NCBI GenBank assembly: GCA_019054805.1
Contig: JAHQIY010000004.1
Coordinates: forward strand, 992,001-1,056,000
DNA from: Brachionus manjavacas
Taxonomy: Eukaryota > Rotifera > Eurotatoria > Ploima > Brachionidae
DNA length: 64,000 nucleotides
Direction: 5' to 3'
Below the pieces are notes generated by a model. It made no database searches. It was not told where the DNA came from and saw only the letters and a list, made by a program, of their open reading frames with translations. The position numbers were made by a program, and so were the translations under genes. Positions 31,047 through 44,139 of this stretch are shown here, piece after piece; position 1 is the stretch's first letter; each line of letters begins with the position of its first letter.

Positions 31047-32320
31047 TATATAATATGTATACAATATACATATAAGTAGAATATATTTAGACTTCCTACA
31101 ATATTCTAAATATATTGTACCATTATTCTAAATATATGTACCATTAGTTGCTCCACAAGTCAAAGTGAAAAGTATTTAGATTATAATTATATTGAGTAAC
31201 TGCTCTTTTTTAAATTTTACAAATGTTATCATGTGATGAGTCCAATTTCGCTTTTTCCCAAAGCACCATAGGGATCAATGTCTCAATGTCGTTCTGATGC
31301 TTGATTCTAAAAAAAGATAAATTTGAGAAAAAACTCTAATGATGTGGGATAGAAGCGTCTACTAAAGGCTTTTCAAAAAGCTAAACATCGATTGTGTAGT
31401 TTAGGATAAGAACCCTCCTAACTTACCCGAAAGAACCAAGGAGACTTTTGGGGAATTTTGAGAGCAGAAGTGTAAGAAAAATTGATGTACTGAAACATGG
31501 ATCAACTTGTTAAAAGAATTGTGTTCTGCAAAAAAATAAATTGTCGTTTTCTCGAGTTGATACAGTAAAAAATAAAGGAGTAATTTAATTGAAAGCAAAA
31601 ATGGGAAAAACTATTTTGTCAATTTTAAGTAGGAGAAAGTGTCTACAAAGCAAATTTGAAACAAATTAAAAGTTATTCGATTACGACACTATGTTAGGCA
31701 TTGTGAATTTTCATGCAAAAATTCAAAAACAAAACTTAAATTCATAATAAAAAACTTTTGAACCACAGATTTTTATGTAATTTCTAAAAGGTGCATTTAA
31801 CAGTCCAATTTAATAAAAAATTTAAATAAATATTTGCCAATAAATTTATTGTTTTTAATCAAATTGTTTGTAAACTTAGAAATTAAAAATAAAGATTTTT
31901 TCAATTTTAACGATGACAAAATTTTAACATTTAAATAAAATAAATTTAAAAAATGCAACAAAAATTCTTATTTGAATAGATCATAGAGACAAGAAATAAA
32001 TAAATTTCAAAATATTGATATTTTCCTGAAATAAAAATTTATCTTATTTTGTTGAATTTAGTGAATTTTTTCAATTTGTTTCATCATCAAATTTTAAAAA
32101 GCTCAATTTTGTCAATTTAAATGGGTACTATTTTTCGTGCTACTTAAATTATTTTTTCTGCTACAAAAATAAAAAATGATGTAAAAATTTAATGTTAATG
32201 ATATTTAATTTACATAATTGATATAATTTTTTTTACTCTGATTTAAAAAATAAACAAATAAAAAAATAATCAATTAATCAAATAAAATTATTTTTTTTTG
32301 ACTAATGAATCATCTGTCGT
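31047..32320. other. AT-rich stretch without clear gene
   Basis: A piece near 31226-31260 reads CDESNFAFSQS, faintly like the S-D-E-S-x-F segment of Tc1 transposases, but nothing around it supports this. Otherwise featureless. Confidence 0.4.
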
Positions 32321-32324
32321 ATTC

Positions 32325-32565
32325 AATAACTAATGAATCATCATCATCATCATCATATTCAAATAAATTGTCAATAGTCTCAATTTCTTACATATTTAGC
32401 GCTTTGTTGGTCTTTGCCGGTCTCCCTTTTTTTCGATTTTGACCTCCGATAAGGAACATCTTTAGCATTTGGATGCCAAGCAAGACCTTTATCACGACAG
32501 GCAATAGCTATCACATGTTTACAAATACAATTTTTTTTCCAGTGTGGACAAGTACAAGAACTTAT
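32325..32565 (-). pseudogene. MULE-like transposase C-terminus: SWIM finger, AT-hook, acidic tail
   Basis: Minus strand reads SCTCPHWKKNCICKHVIAIA: C-x-C ... C-x-H spacing of a SWIM zinc finger, found near the C-terminus of MULE transposases. It continues CRDKGLAWHPNAKDVPYR. After a one-base frameshift comes KKGRPAKTNKAL (AT-hook), then a stop, and further on FEYDDDDDDSLV. The peptide WHPNAKDVP recurs at 52.55 kb, so both are from one transposon family. Frameshift and stop make it inactive. Confidence 0.65.
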
Positions 32566-35500
32566 TTTTCAATCTCTAATCAACTTAGCAAATTATCTTT
32601 TTATTTTTATTATTATTTTTATTTTTATACACTAAAAAATAATTTAGATATCAGCATAATTAATTTTTCTATCTTATACATTTTTTTTATTCTATCATTT
32701 GTATGAAATTTTGTATCTATTTTTATTTTTATTTATGTAGCAGAAGAATGAATTTTTGTATCATCATAAAAAATAAGTCAATTTAAATTAATGAAAAAGA
32801 ATTTCATTTTTGTTATTTTGGCTAGGTTTGTATGACATTTCACAATGTCCTACGTTAGAACAGTTTTCTTGTACCAAAAAATATGGACAAATTATGAGCT
32901 CTTATCTGTTGATACAACGATACAATTAATTAACTTAGAAAACTTACAAGTCATAAAATTAAGAAAAAAAAGTAATAGCCAGGTATGTACTAAGTGTAAG
33001 GTGGTAATAAAAAAATATGTGCTTATTGTTCAAATGGATTTACCAAAAAAATAAATCTATCTATAAAAATTGACTATTTTTCACAAAAATTTTATTTTAA
33101 TTTGTCTTTTATTATTATTAGCAGACATTTTATTTTGATCTTGTGCAAAAAGTAATAAAATTGATTCAATTAAAAATTTAACTACTTACAATTAATTGAA
33201 TATTCGTTTAAAGTAAAAAAAAATAAAAAAAAATCCCCTATTCTTGCTTATTAAAAATCAGATCATTTAATACAATAGATAAATACTTGTGTAAGGTAAG
33301 TCTTTGTAAATATTAACAATTAATCTATTTTTTTATAGACTAAATTATGCGCTTAAAGAAAACAAATCTCGAAGTCCCATAACACACATTCGGCAAATTA
33401 TATATAAAAAAATTTCTTCCCTAAAAGATAATAAAAATTTGAGCATTTAAAAATTAATAAAAAATAACACAAAACATGCAAAAAATTAATTTATAGATTA
33501 TTGATTTTATGGTAAAAATTTATCAAATTTACAAGATGAAGTTTCTTAATTATATCTGTTTTTTTAATTAATAATAATAATAATAATATAAGTTACAACA
33601 AGCTAGCAAGCTAGACTTGCGAAGATGGGAAACAGTAGGATCCCATCTATGGTTACTTTGGTATGTAATAATAACAATAATAAAAAAAAACTATACTACT
33701 TCATACTTTCATATACTACATATATTAGATCAGCATTGCATTTTGAATTTTAAATTAATCTTTTTCTTTTTCTCCTTTTTTCTTCTTTTTTTATTCTTTC
33801 TACTAGTTAGATTTTTAGACTGATCCAATCAGGCAAATTAACCAGATTAATCAAGCTTCATAAGATTCCAATCAAGGTAACTCAAATTTTTTTCCTTTTT
33901 TTTTTTTTTTTTAAACATAATTTTACTTATTATTTATTTATATATTTCATTTAGCGCCAATTCTGGCGATGTTTTAATATTAAAAAAAAAAAAATTTTCA
34001 ATTAAAATTTAAGACAAAAATAATGATACAAATTAGAAATAAAAACGAAATATAGATTTTTTTTGTTAATTTGGTTTCAATTAAAATAATAAGCCTCTTG
34101 TGTGATTCCAGATGTCATGGATAAAATACAATTTACTCCAATTAATAAAATTTTATCAATATTTACGCTTTATTTCACTTATTTCAAATTATTACTATAT
34201 TGTATTTTTAATTTCAGTTAATTACGAGAAAAATAGAAAAAACAGGAAAAAATGATAATTTTATTTATTTCAAAATTTACGTCTTGTAACGCAATATTAT
34301 CAAAACAAAAAGATAACATGGATAAATTAAAAAAACAAATAATTTGTACTAAATTTTTGAAAATTAATTTTGAGAATAGAAAATAAAAAGAAATGGTTAA
34401 GTGAAAATTATAAAATGAAGTCGGGTATTCGATAAACCTATTCTGTTATTTATTTTATTCAAAATTGCACAACTTTTAATTTTAAATCAAAACAGCCAAA
34501 AAAAAAACAAATTTAAAACCAAAAAAGTAAAAGAAAATTTTATAAAATCTAAAATTATAATTTCATATTCTATTTTTTACTAAAATAATTTATTTAAATT
34601 TATTTTTAATAACACCCGTAGGTAATTTGGATAATTTTATCTAGAAATTAAATAAAATTATATGAAGTGTTTCATTAAATTGACATTTTATTCCGATAGT
34701 TAACTTATTCAAAAACATTTAGATTTTATTTATATATTTATAGTTTTTTAATTTCTTAAAGATATTTGAAAATATATTAAATATTAATTCTGAAAAGAAA
34801 CGATTCACATTTCAAATATTCGATTTAAAATTACCTAATAAAAATATTTATCTAAGTAATCTTGAAAAATATAAATTTATTGAATTTTTTTTGTTTTAGA
34901 TACTTTAATTATTCAGATCTAACATTTGAAAATTTTGAAAAATCTTTTATTTAAAAAAATCAAAAATTTTAGATAATTTAAAAAATAATTAATTATAATT
35001 AAAAAACTTAGATAGTATAACTTTGAAATAAGTCTAATCAACCGATAAAATCAGAATGTTAATATTAATTACTGTTATTTAATATAAAATAAAATTATTT
35101 TTTGCGCCCCTGAGCTAATGACAAAAAAATGCAGAAGGTTAATAAATTTTAAAGACTTGCTAGATTATGTAGTAATAAAAGTTATCATAAAAGATAACTT
35201 CAATAAAAAGTTATTGAAAAAATCCGGAATATTAAACACTTTTAAAAACAAATATTTGCATTGAAAATAACCCATTGGAAATGAAGATGTAAAAATACTT
35301 TATTGAAATTGGAAAAAAATAGACTGTTGGTTCAGACCTGTATACTTTTTTTATTTTATTTGCTTTTCTCATATCATGTCAAGATTTTGGGTTAAACACA
35401 CTTTATTTTTTTTATATTTGTTTTATTGGGACCATCTATTTATTTTTGGTTCGAACTCATATTTTTTTACTTTTTTAGCTTTTTTGAGGCTAAAAAAAAA

Positions 35501-36740
35501 TTTTACCACATTATTTTTGTGTTAAAAAATTATTGTAATGAATAGATCCTTTTCTGTGAAGAATAGATTTTTGTTATGAGGAACCAATTTTAATTTTTAA
35601 ATTAAGCAAAAAAACTTTATTTATTCTTAAGGTTTGGTAATTATATTTTGGTAGATGTAAAAAATATGTACTTGGAAATTTTTTGTTGAAATTTAAATAT
35701 TTTATTTTTTTGAGAAATCTTTTATATTTTAATTATCGTTAAAGCTTAATAAATTATTGAATTTATTTAATATTGTCAAAATATGCTTTTAAAAAAAATA
35801 AATACTCTAGAATATTCTCCAAAATTCATTATAATATGCTTTTCCATTACTACCAATATGCTTTTAATGCTTTGAATATGATAAAAATGCATAAACAAAA
35901 CAAAATAATCAGACTTATATAAAGCAGGAAAAAATATTCTGTACAAGTTAAAAACAAGTGAAAGTTTGACTTGGACTTTATAAATTACACTTTTTATTTT
36001 GATATTTTGAAAACCTAAACCTCCATTTTCCGGTAATATGCATTGTTTAAAAAATCATGTTTCAATTTTTACACCGAAAAATAAATTTAGACAAGAAATT
36101 TTGTTTTTTCTGAATAAAAAATCTATGTCTTATTAATTTTTAACTATTTTTTTTTACTTTTTAATTCTATTTTTAAGAAAAGTCAAAATCTTCACTCAAA
36201 ATTTTTAAATTTTTGAAACAAGAAAAAATCATGACTTGCACTTGACTTCTGTCTTTATACAAGTCTATAAATAATTAAAATAAATTGAAATTTATTAAAT
36301 AAAAAAAAAATTATCAAAAAATGGTTTATTTTTAGAAAATATAAGGCAATATATCTAATTTTCATTTAATAAAAATATATATTTTTGAATTACGGTTAGA
36401 ATTAGCTAATAAAAATGCAGCTAAAATCCTAAAATACAATTCAATCAAATTTTATATGACTTTTAGTCAATTTAATAAAGAAAACACATTAAACTTATTC
36501 AGAATCATATTTCCAATCAATAACTTTTAAATAATCTAATTTAGAGAATTTTTGTCAAATGTTTTAGAGTCAGTTTACAGGCGACAGTTTAAAGATAAAA
36601 GTCTCGGGCCTAAAAGCCAAGTCATGTCGAAAGGTGGACGCTTTAAACTTGACTACTTTAGGAACAAGGTGATTGATTCTATTTGAATATATTAAATAGT
36701 TAACAAAGAAGAAAAAACAACTTGGTTTTAACCTCCGATT
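32566..36740. other. long AT-rich stretch, no recognised gene
   Basis: No coding region, RNA gene or inverted-repeat element that I can support. Contains a (TAA)n run at about 33572-33591 and poly-T runs (33898-33914). Confidence 0.6.
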
Positions 36741-36744
36741 CATT

Positions 36745-36815
36745 TATTTGTTTATTTTCTTACCGAGCTAGAGCTCCTTCAGAATAAATTAAAAAAACAA
36801 AAATAAAAGAATAAA
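36745..36815 (-). mobile_element. LINE 3' end fragment
   Basis: Minus strand ends CTGAAGGAGCTCTAGCTCGG then TAAGAAAATAAACAAATAAAT. Same terminal stem (GGAGCTxxAGCTC) as at 6.1 and 20.17 kb. It may belong to the minus-strand LINE pieces at 37.3-38.6 kb, separated by the unrelated ORF at 36.96 kb. Confidence 0.5.
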
Positions 36816-36963
36816 TGAAAATTAACTATTTAATAATTGTCAATTATATCTGTAAATTTTGAGTTCTATAAGTAAATGTCTCATTACGGTACAGTTAACA
36901 AATAAATAAATAAAATAAATTTATATACTCCAACGAGAAACCAAAAGCTAATAAAGGGAAAAA

Positions 36964-37206
36964 ATGGATATTCCAAATCTTGAACAGTTAGATCAAACAC
37001 AATCTTCAAGTTCAGCTCTAACCAGAAATCCAATAGCAAATCATGACCAAGACACTGGCAACAATGTAGAAGAAATAATCTTGCCACATGAAAAACCACC
37101 TAAACGATGCAGAAAAATTATTTATGTTATTCTTTAAAGAATATCCAGATAAGAAATCTGCTTTGGTTGCTTTAAATGAAGATTTTTTACAAGATGGGCA
37201 AAATGT
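36964..37206 (+). pseudogene. unassigned N-terminal exon-like ORF
   Basis: ATG at 36964 opens MDIPNLEQLDQTQSSSSALT through NNVEEIILPHEKPPKRCRK. One frameshift then continues as LFMLFFKEYPDKKSALVALN, EDFLQDGQN up to a possible donor AAT|GTAAAT at 37206. Ser/Gln/Asn-rich start and a basic patch suggest the first exon of a DNA-binding or transposon protein. Not recognised. Confidence 0.35.
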
Positions 37207-37319
37207 AAATTTTTTTCATTGAAAAATTTGTTTATATTAAATTGACAAATATTTGTTTTTTAATTGACATAATATCATTTGGTCAATAAAATTTAAAGAA
37301 AGTTAAAAGACATAAATTG

Positions 37320-38580
37320 AAATAGGTTGTTACATGTGACAGATGTTCATTGTTGAAGCTTCATGAAAAAAAGAGGAAATAGTAAGGTAGCTATTACACA
37401 ATGGAGTTGGATATTCAATATATCTTGATTCGAAACCTTGTTTGTATTCCTCCGCTAGTCTGAAACACCCGTGAAAATGAATTCAAACAGGGAAAAAATT
37501 AGTCTAAAATTAATCAATTAAATTTCCTAGTTTTTTGAGTAAGACCTAATTTTTTGTTTGACAGTATCTTAATAACTTTCTTTAATTTCATCTATCAGTA
37601 TATTAAAATTTCGCTTAGAATCAAATTTAATACCAAGAAACTTGATTTCTTTTTGGCTCACTATTCTATTTCCATAAATTTGTAAGTTAAGATTGTCACT
37701 CTCTTTTTTGTACTTAGACTACTGAACACGACTTTACAACTGATATCTTCATTTTCCATTTAATAAGCCATTGTTCTAGTTCGTTGGTACATATTTTTAT
37801 CTTATTTTCTAGGTTCCTTTTTTTGTTATAAATGAAGAATGTAATTAGATAGTAATGTTTACATTAGTACCCTTGGGCCCGTCTATCTGATCTTTTCTTT
37901 AGAAGCATTGGAACACCTATTTATGCTCCTTGTAAACTTAAACGCTCATGGTTAAGTTAATCAACTCACTAGTGATATCGACAAAGATGTCGCCATATCA
38001 CTTGGATCATCTGCAAAAAGCCGAGTATTCATTGTTTGTTTTGTTTCTTTTGAGAAATCATTAATATATATACTAAATAAATTTCATTTAATTTTACTTA
38101 TGTTTTGTACATATCTTACAACTTAATTAAATTTCTCTAATCTCTTTTTTTGTGTCTATGATGCTTAATTCATTCAAATAAATAAACAAATAATTTGTCA
38201 CCAAAAGTGCGCATATCAGAAGTTTAGCTTAATACGGCTTGAAAAGGATTTTTTTTTATCTTGTAATTAATATTTAATTTCATTTTTTTTTTCATAAATT
38301 ATGAAATTTTTTAAAAATAATTTTTTAAAATAACTTTTTAAATTCTATTTTTTATTCTTTTTTTTTACTTGTCCATGGGACTTTAATTTTTAATAAATAA
38401 ATAAATAAATAAAAGAGGACTAATTACTGAGCTTTGAGGAACACTTGGAGTCATTTGGTATTCTTCAATGAAAAAAATGTATGTCCACCTCACAGATTTC
38501 ACGAGAAGATTGGTAATTAACTGCGATAGGTATCAGCTTTTTGTACATGACCGATTTCTCGCTTATGTGTCGTGATTTAG
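37320..38580 (-). mobile_element. LINE family A fragments, minus strand
   Basis: Read on the minus strand: TPSVPQSSVISPLLF (about 38425-38470, variant of GVPQGSxISPLLF), a decayed IYINDFSK...LFADD piece (about 37985-38090), then the thumb region ([26 protein letters not shown]) at 37490-37860 and the C-terminal FKQGFESRYIEYPTPL-like end at 37380-37460. Gaps and stops throughout. Same family as 16.3 and 39.4 kb. Confidence 0.7.
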
Positions 38581-39430
38581 CAAATATTTGATACAACTTT
38601 ATTAATTTGGGATCTTTTTGGAAAATTATTCTAAAAAGTCTTAGTCTTGATAAGCGAAAAGATTTTATCTAGTTTAACTAGAAACAAACTGAGCTCTTTA
38701 AAAAGCGTTCTTAACTATTTTAAGTAAAAGATCTAATTTCACTATTCAAGTTGCTGTTTTTTCAGATAAACAAATTCTTGAAGGTATTTGTAAAAAAAGC
38801 TACTTGTACTCCTCTCAATCGAAAGTTAATTTCTGCTATACACGTTAAAAGTAACAAAATATTTTAGATTTATCTCTAACTCAAATAAGAGTAAATATGT
38901 CAATTATGTAAGTTAAGCTTTTTCAGCTTAAAACTTGAATCGATCTAAGGCTTTAGATCTATTTATGTTTAGTATATTATTTGGCTCATATAAATCATTA
39001 ATCTGTTAGCTCTAAGCTTTTTACATTTAAGCAAATCATCAGCTAGGCTTTAATCAAATAACTGACAGGTAAGGAATTGAAAAGTCGACTTTTTAAAATT
39101 TTAAAAATACACTTTTTGAGTATTTAATTTAAAGTACAACGCAGAAAGCTAGAGACTCAAAATTAATTAAGCTGTCTGTTTATTGGGAGCTTTAGGTTAA
39201 TTGAAACCTAGAGAACACTTAATTGTTAGACTTTAAAAAAATCTAAGTAAAAGCTTGCTGGACTCGGTTATTGTTTAAAAAAATCTGCATATTGTAGGTC
39301 GCTGAATTCAACAATTATCTACAATTAGTTGTATTTGATCACTTTTTTGTTTTGAAAAAGGACTCAAATGTCATGCACGCGCTAATTAATTTAATTTATT
39401 CAATCAAAGTTTTCTTTGAGATTTTGATTA
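38581..39430. other. no gene recognised
   Basis: Between two LINE pieces; only short random frames. Confidence 0.5.
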
Positions 39431-39433
39431 AAA

Positions 39434-40376
39434 ATGGCCATCAGTTATAAAATAAAATTTATTCGGTATATGGTTTGGCATGAAGGTCTACTTTTTAAAT
39501 TGATTAAAATGAATCCACCTCATTACTTGACTAACTGGATTAGATCCTTTTTAGATAGTAGGACATTTAAGGTAAATGTGAATGATCATCTGAGCGAAGA
39601 ATATAAAATAACTGCAGGTGTTCCTCAAGGCTCAGCAATTAGTCCTCTTTTATTTAGTATTTATATTAATGACATCCCCAAAAGAAACAAAAAAAATTGA
39701 ATGAATACTCTCTGCTTTTCGCAGATGATCCAGTTACATTCTTCATTTATAACAAGAAAGGGAACCTAGAAAATAAGATTAATAAATACACCAACGAACT
39801 AGAACAATGGCTTTTTAAATGGAAAATGAAGATATCAGTTGAAAAGTCGTGTTCAGTAGTCTTTTCTAGATACAAAAAAGAGGGTGATAATCTAAACTCA
39901 AAAGTTTATGGAAACAGAATAGTGAGCCAAAAAGAAATCAAGTTTCTTGGTATTAAATTTGATTCTAAGTTAAACTTTAATATACTAATAGACGAAATTA
40001 AAGAACGCTGCAACAAAAGGCTAAATATTATTAAGATATTGTCAAACAAAAAATGGGGTCTTACTCAAAACACACTAGGAAATTTATATAAATCTTTAGT
40101 CGGATCGATTTTAGACTATTCTTGAATTCATTTTCAGAAAATAATATCAAAAAACTACAAGCAATTCAGAATTCAGCAGTAAGATCTATCCTTAAGTTAA
40201 AATATGATCCTCCCTCCAACATCGTGCAACATGAAGCTTTTAATAAACTAAAATTACTAACAGTCTCGAATCGGCCTTTTGAGTTGAGTGAGAAATATGT
40301 TGGGACAGGACTGAGTCATTCTATTCCATTCGTTGAAAGACTGGTGAAGGAATACAAATAAGGTTTCGAATCACTT
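39434..40376 (+). mobile_element. LINE family A copy with RT palm and thumb
   Basis: Best preserved copy of this family. VWHEGLLFKLIKM, AGVPQGSAISPLLFSIYIND (about 39614-39675), YSLLFADDPVTFFIYNKKGN (FADD catalytic box, frameshifted at about 39690), [13 protein letters not shown] and [14 protein letters not shown] 10-nt deletion at about 40118 removes FPCL, present in the 17.16-kb copy. LFELSEKYV follows. Ends in a second LINE at 40377 without a 3' UTR. 5'-truncated, inactive. Confidence 0.88.
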
Positions 40377-41280
40377 CGACATCTCTCAGGCTTTTGAAAA
40401 GGTATGGCACATTGATTTAATCTACAAACTTACCAAAATTGGGACCCGTTTCTACATTCTTGAATGGGTTGTTAATTTTTTAAATTTTTTCGATTTTTTT
40501 TGTGAAAATAAATAACTTTATCTCGGATTCAGGTCCCATTGATACTCGAATTCCCCAGGGTGCAGCCATTAGTCCTCTACTCTTTACTATTTTTATTAAT
40601 GATATCCCCAAGCAGGACCAAAAAAAACAGTCATATTCCCTGTTATTTGCCGATGATCTGGTAACCTTTTTTATCTTCAAAAAATATGGCAACATTGCAA
40701 ACATTATAAATAACTATCTTAAAAAATTCCAGCTGTGGCTACAAAAATGGAGGTTAAAGATGTCTCCAAAAAAGCTTAGTCTAAAACTTTTTGGAAAGCA
40801 AATACCCTACACTGACTCCCCAGTCTTCCTTGGAATTAAATTTAAATTAAGTAAAAATTCTAAATGGAATCTATAATGCCCTTTTAGGTTCCATTATAGA
40901 CTATAGTTTGTTCATCCTATCCTGTGTCTCACCGACAAACATAAAAAACTGCAAGTAATTCAAAATACATGTTTTAAGTCAATCTATCACTTACCATATG
41001 ACACACCGTCTATTCAACTTTCTGGTCTTCTCGAGGAACAAAAGGTAGATAGAATTGAATCAAGACTCAGAATTCTGCTTGAAAAGTACATAAAAAAAAT
41101 GTTTAATATATAAAAACACACTCATTATTTCACTCATACAGGATTATATTGATGTTTTTGTTGAAAGCTCAAGAAGTTCTGAATTTAAAACCCTACTTTG
41201 TAAAGTCTCAAATGAGCTCTTCCAATGGACAACAGTATTTCTCTAACATTTCTAATTCCTCTTTCAAATTCTAATTAATT
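40377..41280 (+). mobile_element. LINE family B fragment directly following family A
   Basis: A distinct RT: HFDISQAFEKVWHIDLIYKL, RIPQGAAISPLLFTIFINDI (about 40547-40607), YSLLFADDLVTFFIFKKYGN, VFLGIKFKLSKNSKWN, then frameshifts into YGLFI..SCVSPTNIKKLQVIQN and RLRILLEKYIKK. Shares only general motifs with family A, so this is a separate insertion or a recombinant. Ends just before the Tc1-type element at 41297. Confidence 0.8.
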
Positions 41281-41296
41281 TAATTAATTTAATATA

Positions 41297-41850
41297 CAGT
41301 GCTGCTACGATACCTTGAATTCACCATATTTTACGTAAATTTTGGTAAATTCATGATATTTTACCATATTTACCGTAAAATATGGTAATCAAAAAAAGGG
41401 TATTTTTCGTAAAATAACGATAATTATCGTAAAATACCGATAATTATTGTAAAATTCAGTGAAAAAAAAATTTCCAAAATTTCTCGAAAAAAACCGATTT
41501 TCATGAAAAAAATTTTTTTTTGAATTTTTGAAAAAGGAAAAAAAAAAATTTGATTGAATTTTGTGACAAAAAATGACGTGAATTTCGGTAAATTTTTGTA
41601 AATAAAGGTAAAAAATGGCAAAAATTCAACAAAAAAGGAAAAATGTATTTTTTATTATTTCATTCAATTTTTTTTCTAAACAAATTATGAAAATTAATAT
41701 TTAAACATTATTTACAAGATAAATTTTATTTTCTAGCTTTTTTTGCTTTTAAGCTGTTAGCTGCCTTGTCCCAAGCTTCTTTGAATGTTGATTCTTTTCG
41801 AATAAATTTTACAAGCCCAGCTTTTTAAAAAAATTTATATGTCTTTTTTT
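41297..41850. mobile_element. Tc1/mariner-type element, truncated second copy
   Basis: Begins CAGTGCTGCTACGATACC after TA (41295-41296) and follows the 28317 element almost base for base through the left arm and the coding tail, then diverges near 41835. No right terminal repeat found downstream, so the copy is truncated. Confidence 0.8.
41745..41830 (-). pseudogene. coding tail carried in a Tc1-type element (copy 2)
   Basis: Frame KAGLVKFIRKESTFKEAWDK then AANSLKAKKARK and stop. It differs from copy 1 at 28.73 kb by substitutions (P to R, G to E, T to A) but keeps frame and stop. Family unknown. Confidence 0.4.
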
Positions 41851-43535
41851 TGATAATACAATCATTTTTTTTTGGTAGAAGCTTATGAACTAATAATTTA
41901 TTTTGTTATTTGGAACATTTTTCATTAGATAGTCTTATATTTAACAATTATAACCAAGTGTCAAATTTTTTAGTTTAAAACTTAATTAAACTGTTAAATT
42001 ATTATATTAAATATGCAAAATAATTCGCCTCTTATTACTAAGTTAAGATCAAACAAGAATTATATAGCTATATATTTGACTAAACAAATCAAAAAAAAAG
42101 AAAAGAAGTAAACGATTTTCTTAAATGAACAAAGTTGTTCAGATTTTGTTAAAACCACTGAAGACATTGTCGATGAAATTAATAGATGAAAAAAAAAATT
42201 AAACAATAAATTTATTTCTGTATTATTCTCTTTAATATACAAAAAGCAGTCTCTTAGATTACTGGAATTGTCTCTATAAATTATTATTTTTTTAACTAAA
42301 ATTAAAGAAGAAGCAATTTTTTTCAATATTTTATTGAAAATTTATTGAAATTTTTAGAAAGACATTATGAAAAATTAAAGTAAATATATTAAGGAAGATA
42401 GTTTTGTAGTTTGTTTTATTTTTTAATTGTTGTTTTGTAATTTGATGATCTAATGCCTTTCTAGCTTTATTTGGTTGACCTCTTTTTATTAATTTAAAAA
42501 TTTAAAATCTAATTTTTTTAGATTCAAAATAAATTTCAAAAAAATTGTAAGTTTTGAAATTTTCGAAAAATTACATGAAAAAAATGTGCGTCACCATTAA
42601 GAAGAATTAGAACATATTTTTCAGATAAGTCGCAAAAACTGATTACCACTTTACTGTGGAGCATTAAAAAGGAATTGGTCGCATAAATAATTAAAATGTA
42701 TGATTAGAAAAATGTTATTCATTTTTCAGCCATCTTAAATATGTAAAAAATTATTTAAATTTTATATCTTTAAATTTTTCACTTAAACTTTTAAAGTGTT
42801 TATATTTAAAAAAAACTTAAAATTGATTTGTAAAATGTCATAAAGCTCTCAGTTATTCTCGGAGTCTGGAAAAAAATTATTAACATCATTATTTGGAAAA
42901 AAAGACAACAAAAACTTAAGATTAAAAAAATTGGTTTTTTGTTTTTTTCAAAAAAACAATTTTTTACAATTTAGAAAAAAAACGGAAAATTTTTTTTTTG
43001 AGTAACAATCTTTTCTTTCGCTAGAGGATCAAAATTCCTAACTTGGAAGAGAGCTGGTTTTATCAAAATTTAATTCAGAGTAAGCCTAAAAATTAGAGAA
43101 ATCCTTTTAATTGTGAAAAAACATTGTGGAATATCTATTTGAAAAAAAATTTGAATTTTTGAATCATCCTAGTTGAGAGGAAATGTATAATCGATTAGCA
43201 AACACAAAGGTGAATACTTAAAATAAATAATTATTCTTTTTTTGAAAAGAATTTTTATGTATTTGTTTGCTCAGAAATGTTGTAAAAGAAAAATTTTCGT
43301 ATAATTCTAACAGCATCGCCTTAATAAATAAACTTATTTTTATAAAATTTTTTCCACAACTCTGAATTTTAATCAAATTTTTGTGAAAGACATTTTTAAA
43401 ATTTAAAAATGAAAATATCTTGGCCCTCTTGTCGACAATCTAGGCCTTACTTTGATCACAAAATTGCATTAAAAATTTTTGTTTACAGCAAAAATTGTTA
43501 AACACTAAAATAAAAAGCAGAGATTTTTCATTTTT
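41851..43535. other. AT-rich stretch, no recognised gene
   Basis: Short random frames only. Confidence 0.6.
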
Positions 43536-43539
43536 GTAT

Positions 43540-43645
43540 TTTGTTTAGTTTGGAAATGGCAATGATAAATAACCTGAAAAATAGAGGACTCATTGCTGAT
43601 CCTTGAGGTAGACCTTTTTAAATTAAATAAATTATTACAGCATCC
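43540..43645 (-). mobile_element. LINE reverse-transcriptase relic
   Basis: Minus strand reads KGLPQGSAMSPLFFRLFI, the LPQGSxMSP strand-turn motif of non-LTR reverse transcriptases, with nothing else preserved nearby. Confidence 0.55.
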
Positions 43646-44135
43646 TATCGATGAATGAACTGAACCGATGTGTGATGTGGTTAATTTATTTATCCACGTC
43701 AAACATCAAAAATCAAAAAAGGTGACGACATTGAAACTTTATTAAAAATTTATGGCAAAAAAGATTATTCAATAGCTAATTTAAGATAATTAAATTACTA
43801 ATTTTTTATTTATTTGTGTATTTAATTAATAATCTATTTGGATAATTCTTCTATCTTCTACTCCCACTTATTCCAAAGAATCTTGAAGAATCTTTAGGAA
43901 AGTGTCTAAGATCCTTTAAATTCTAATCTAGGATCTTAAAAAATTATCTTCGGAATTCTTAAATTGCTAAGATCATTTTTTGAATTCTTAAATTAAAACC
44001 TTATAGAATCTTATTTCCAAAAAATCTTTTATTTTTAAGATCAGGAGCCAATACTTAAGAAATTACTTAAGAATTATTAGGAAGTTGACGAAAATCTTTA
44101 AAAAAAATTCTCAATGGGAGATCAAATAATGAAAG
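43646..44135. other. no gene recognised
   Basis: Contains a cluster of degenerate GATCTTAxAGAATTCTTAA repeats (about 43870-44050) without clear structure. Confidence 0.4.
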
Positions 44136-44139
44136 AAGT

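Noticed and set aside
31226-31260. CDESNFAFSQS resembling a Tc1 transposase segment
   Set aside because: Too short, and flanking frames show none of the other transposase motifs.
43870-44060. Clustered GATCTTA/GAATTCTTAA repeats as a possible array
   Set aside because: Units are irregular in length and sequence, with no unique spacers. Not a CRISPR array (eukaryotic context) and not a clean tandem repeat.
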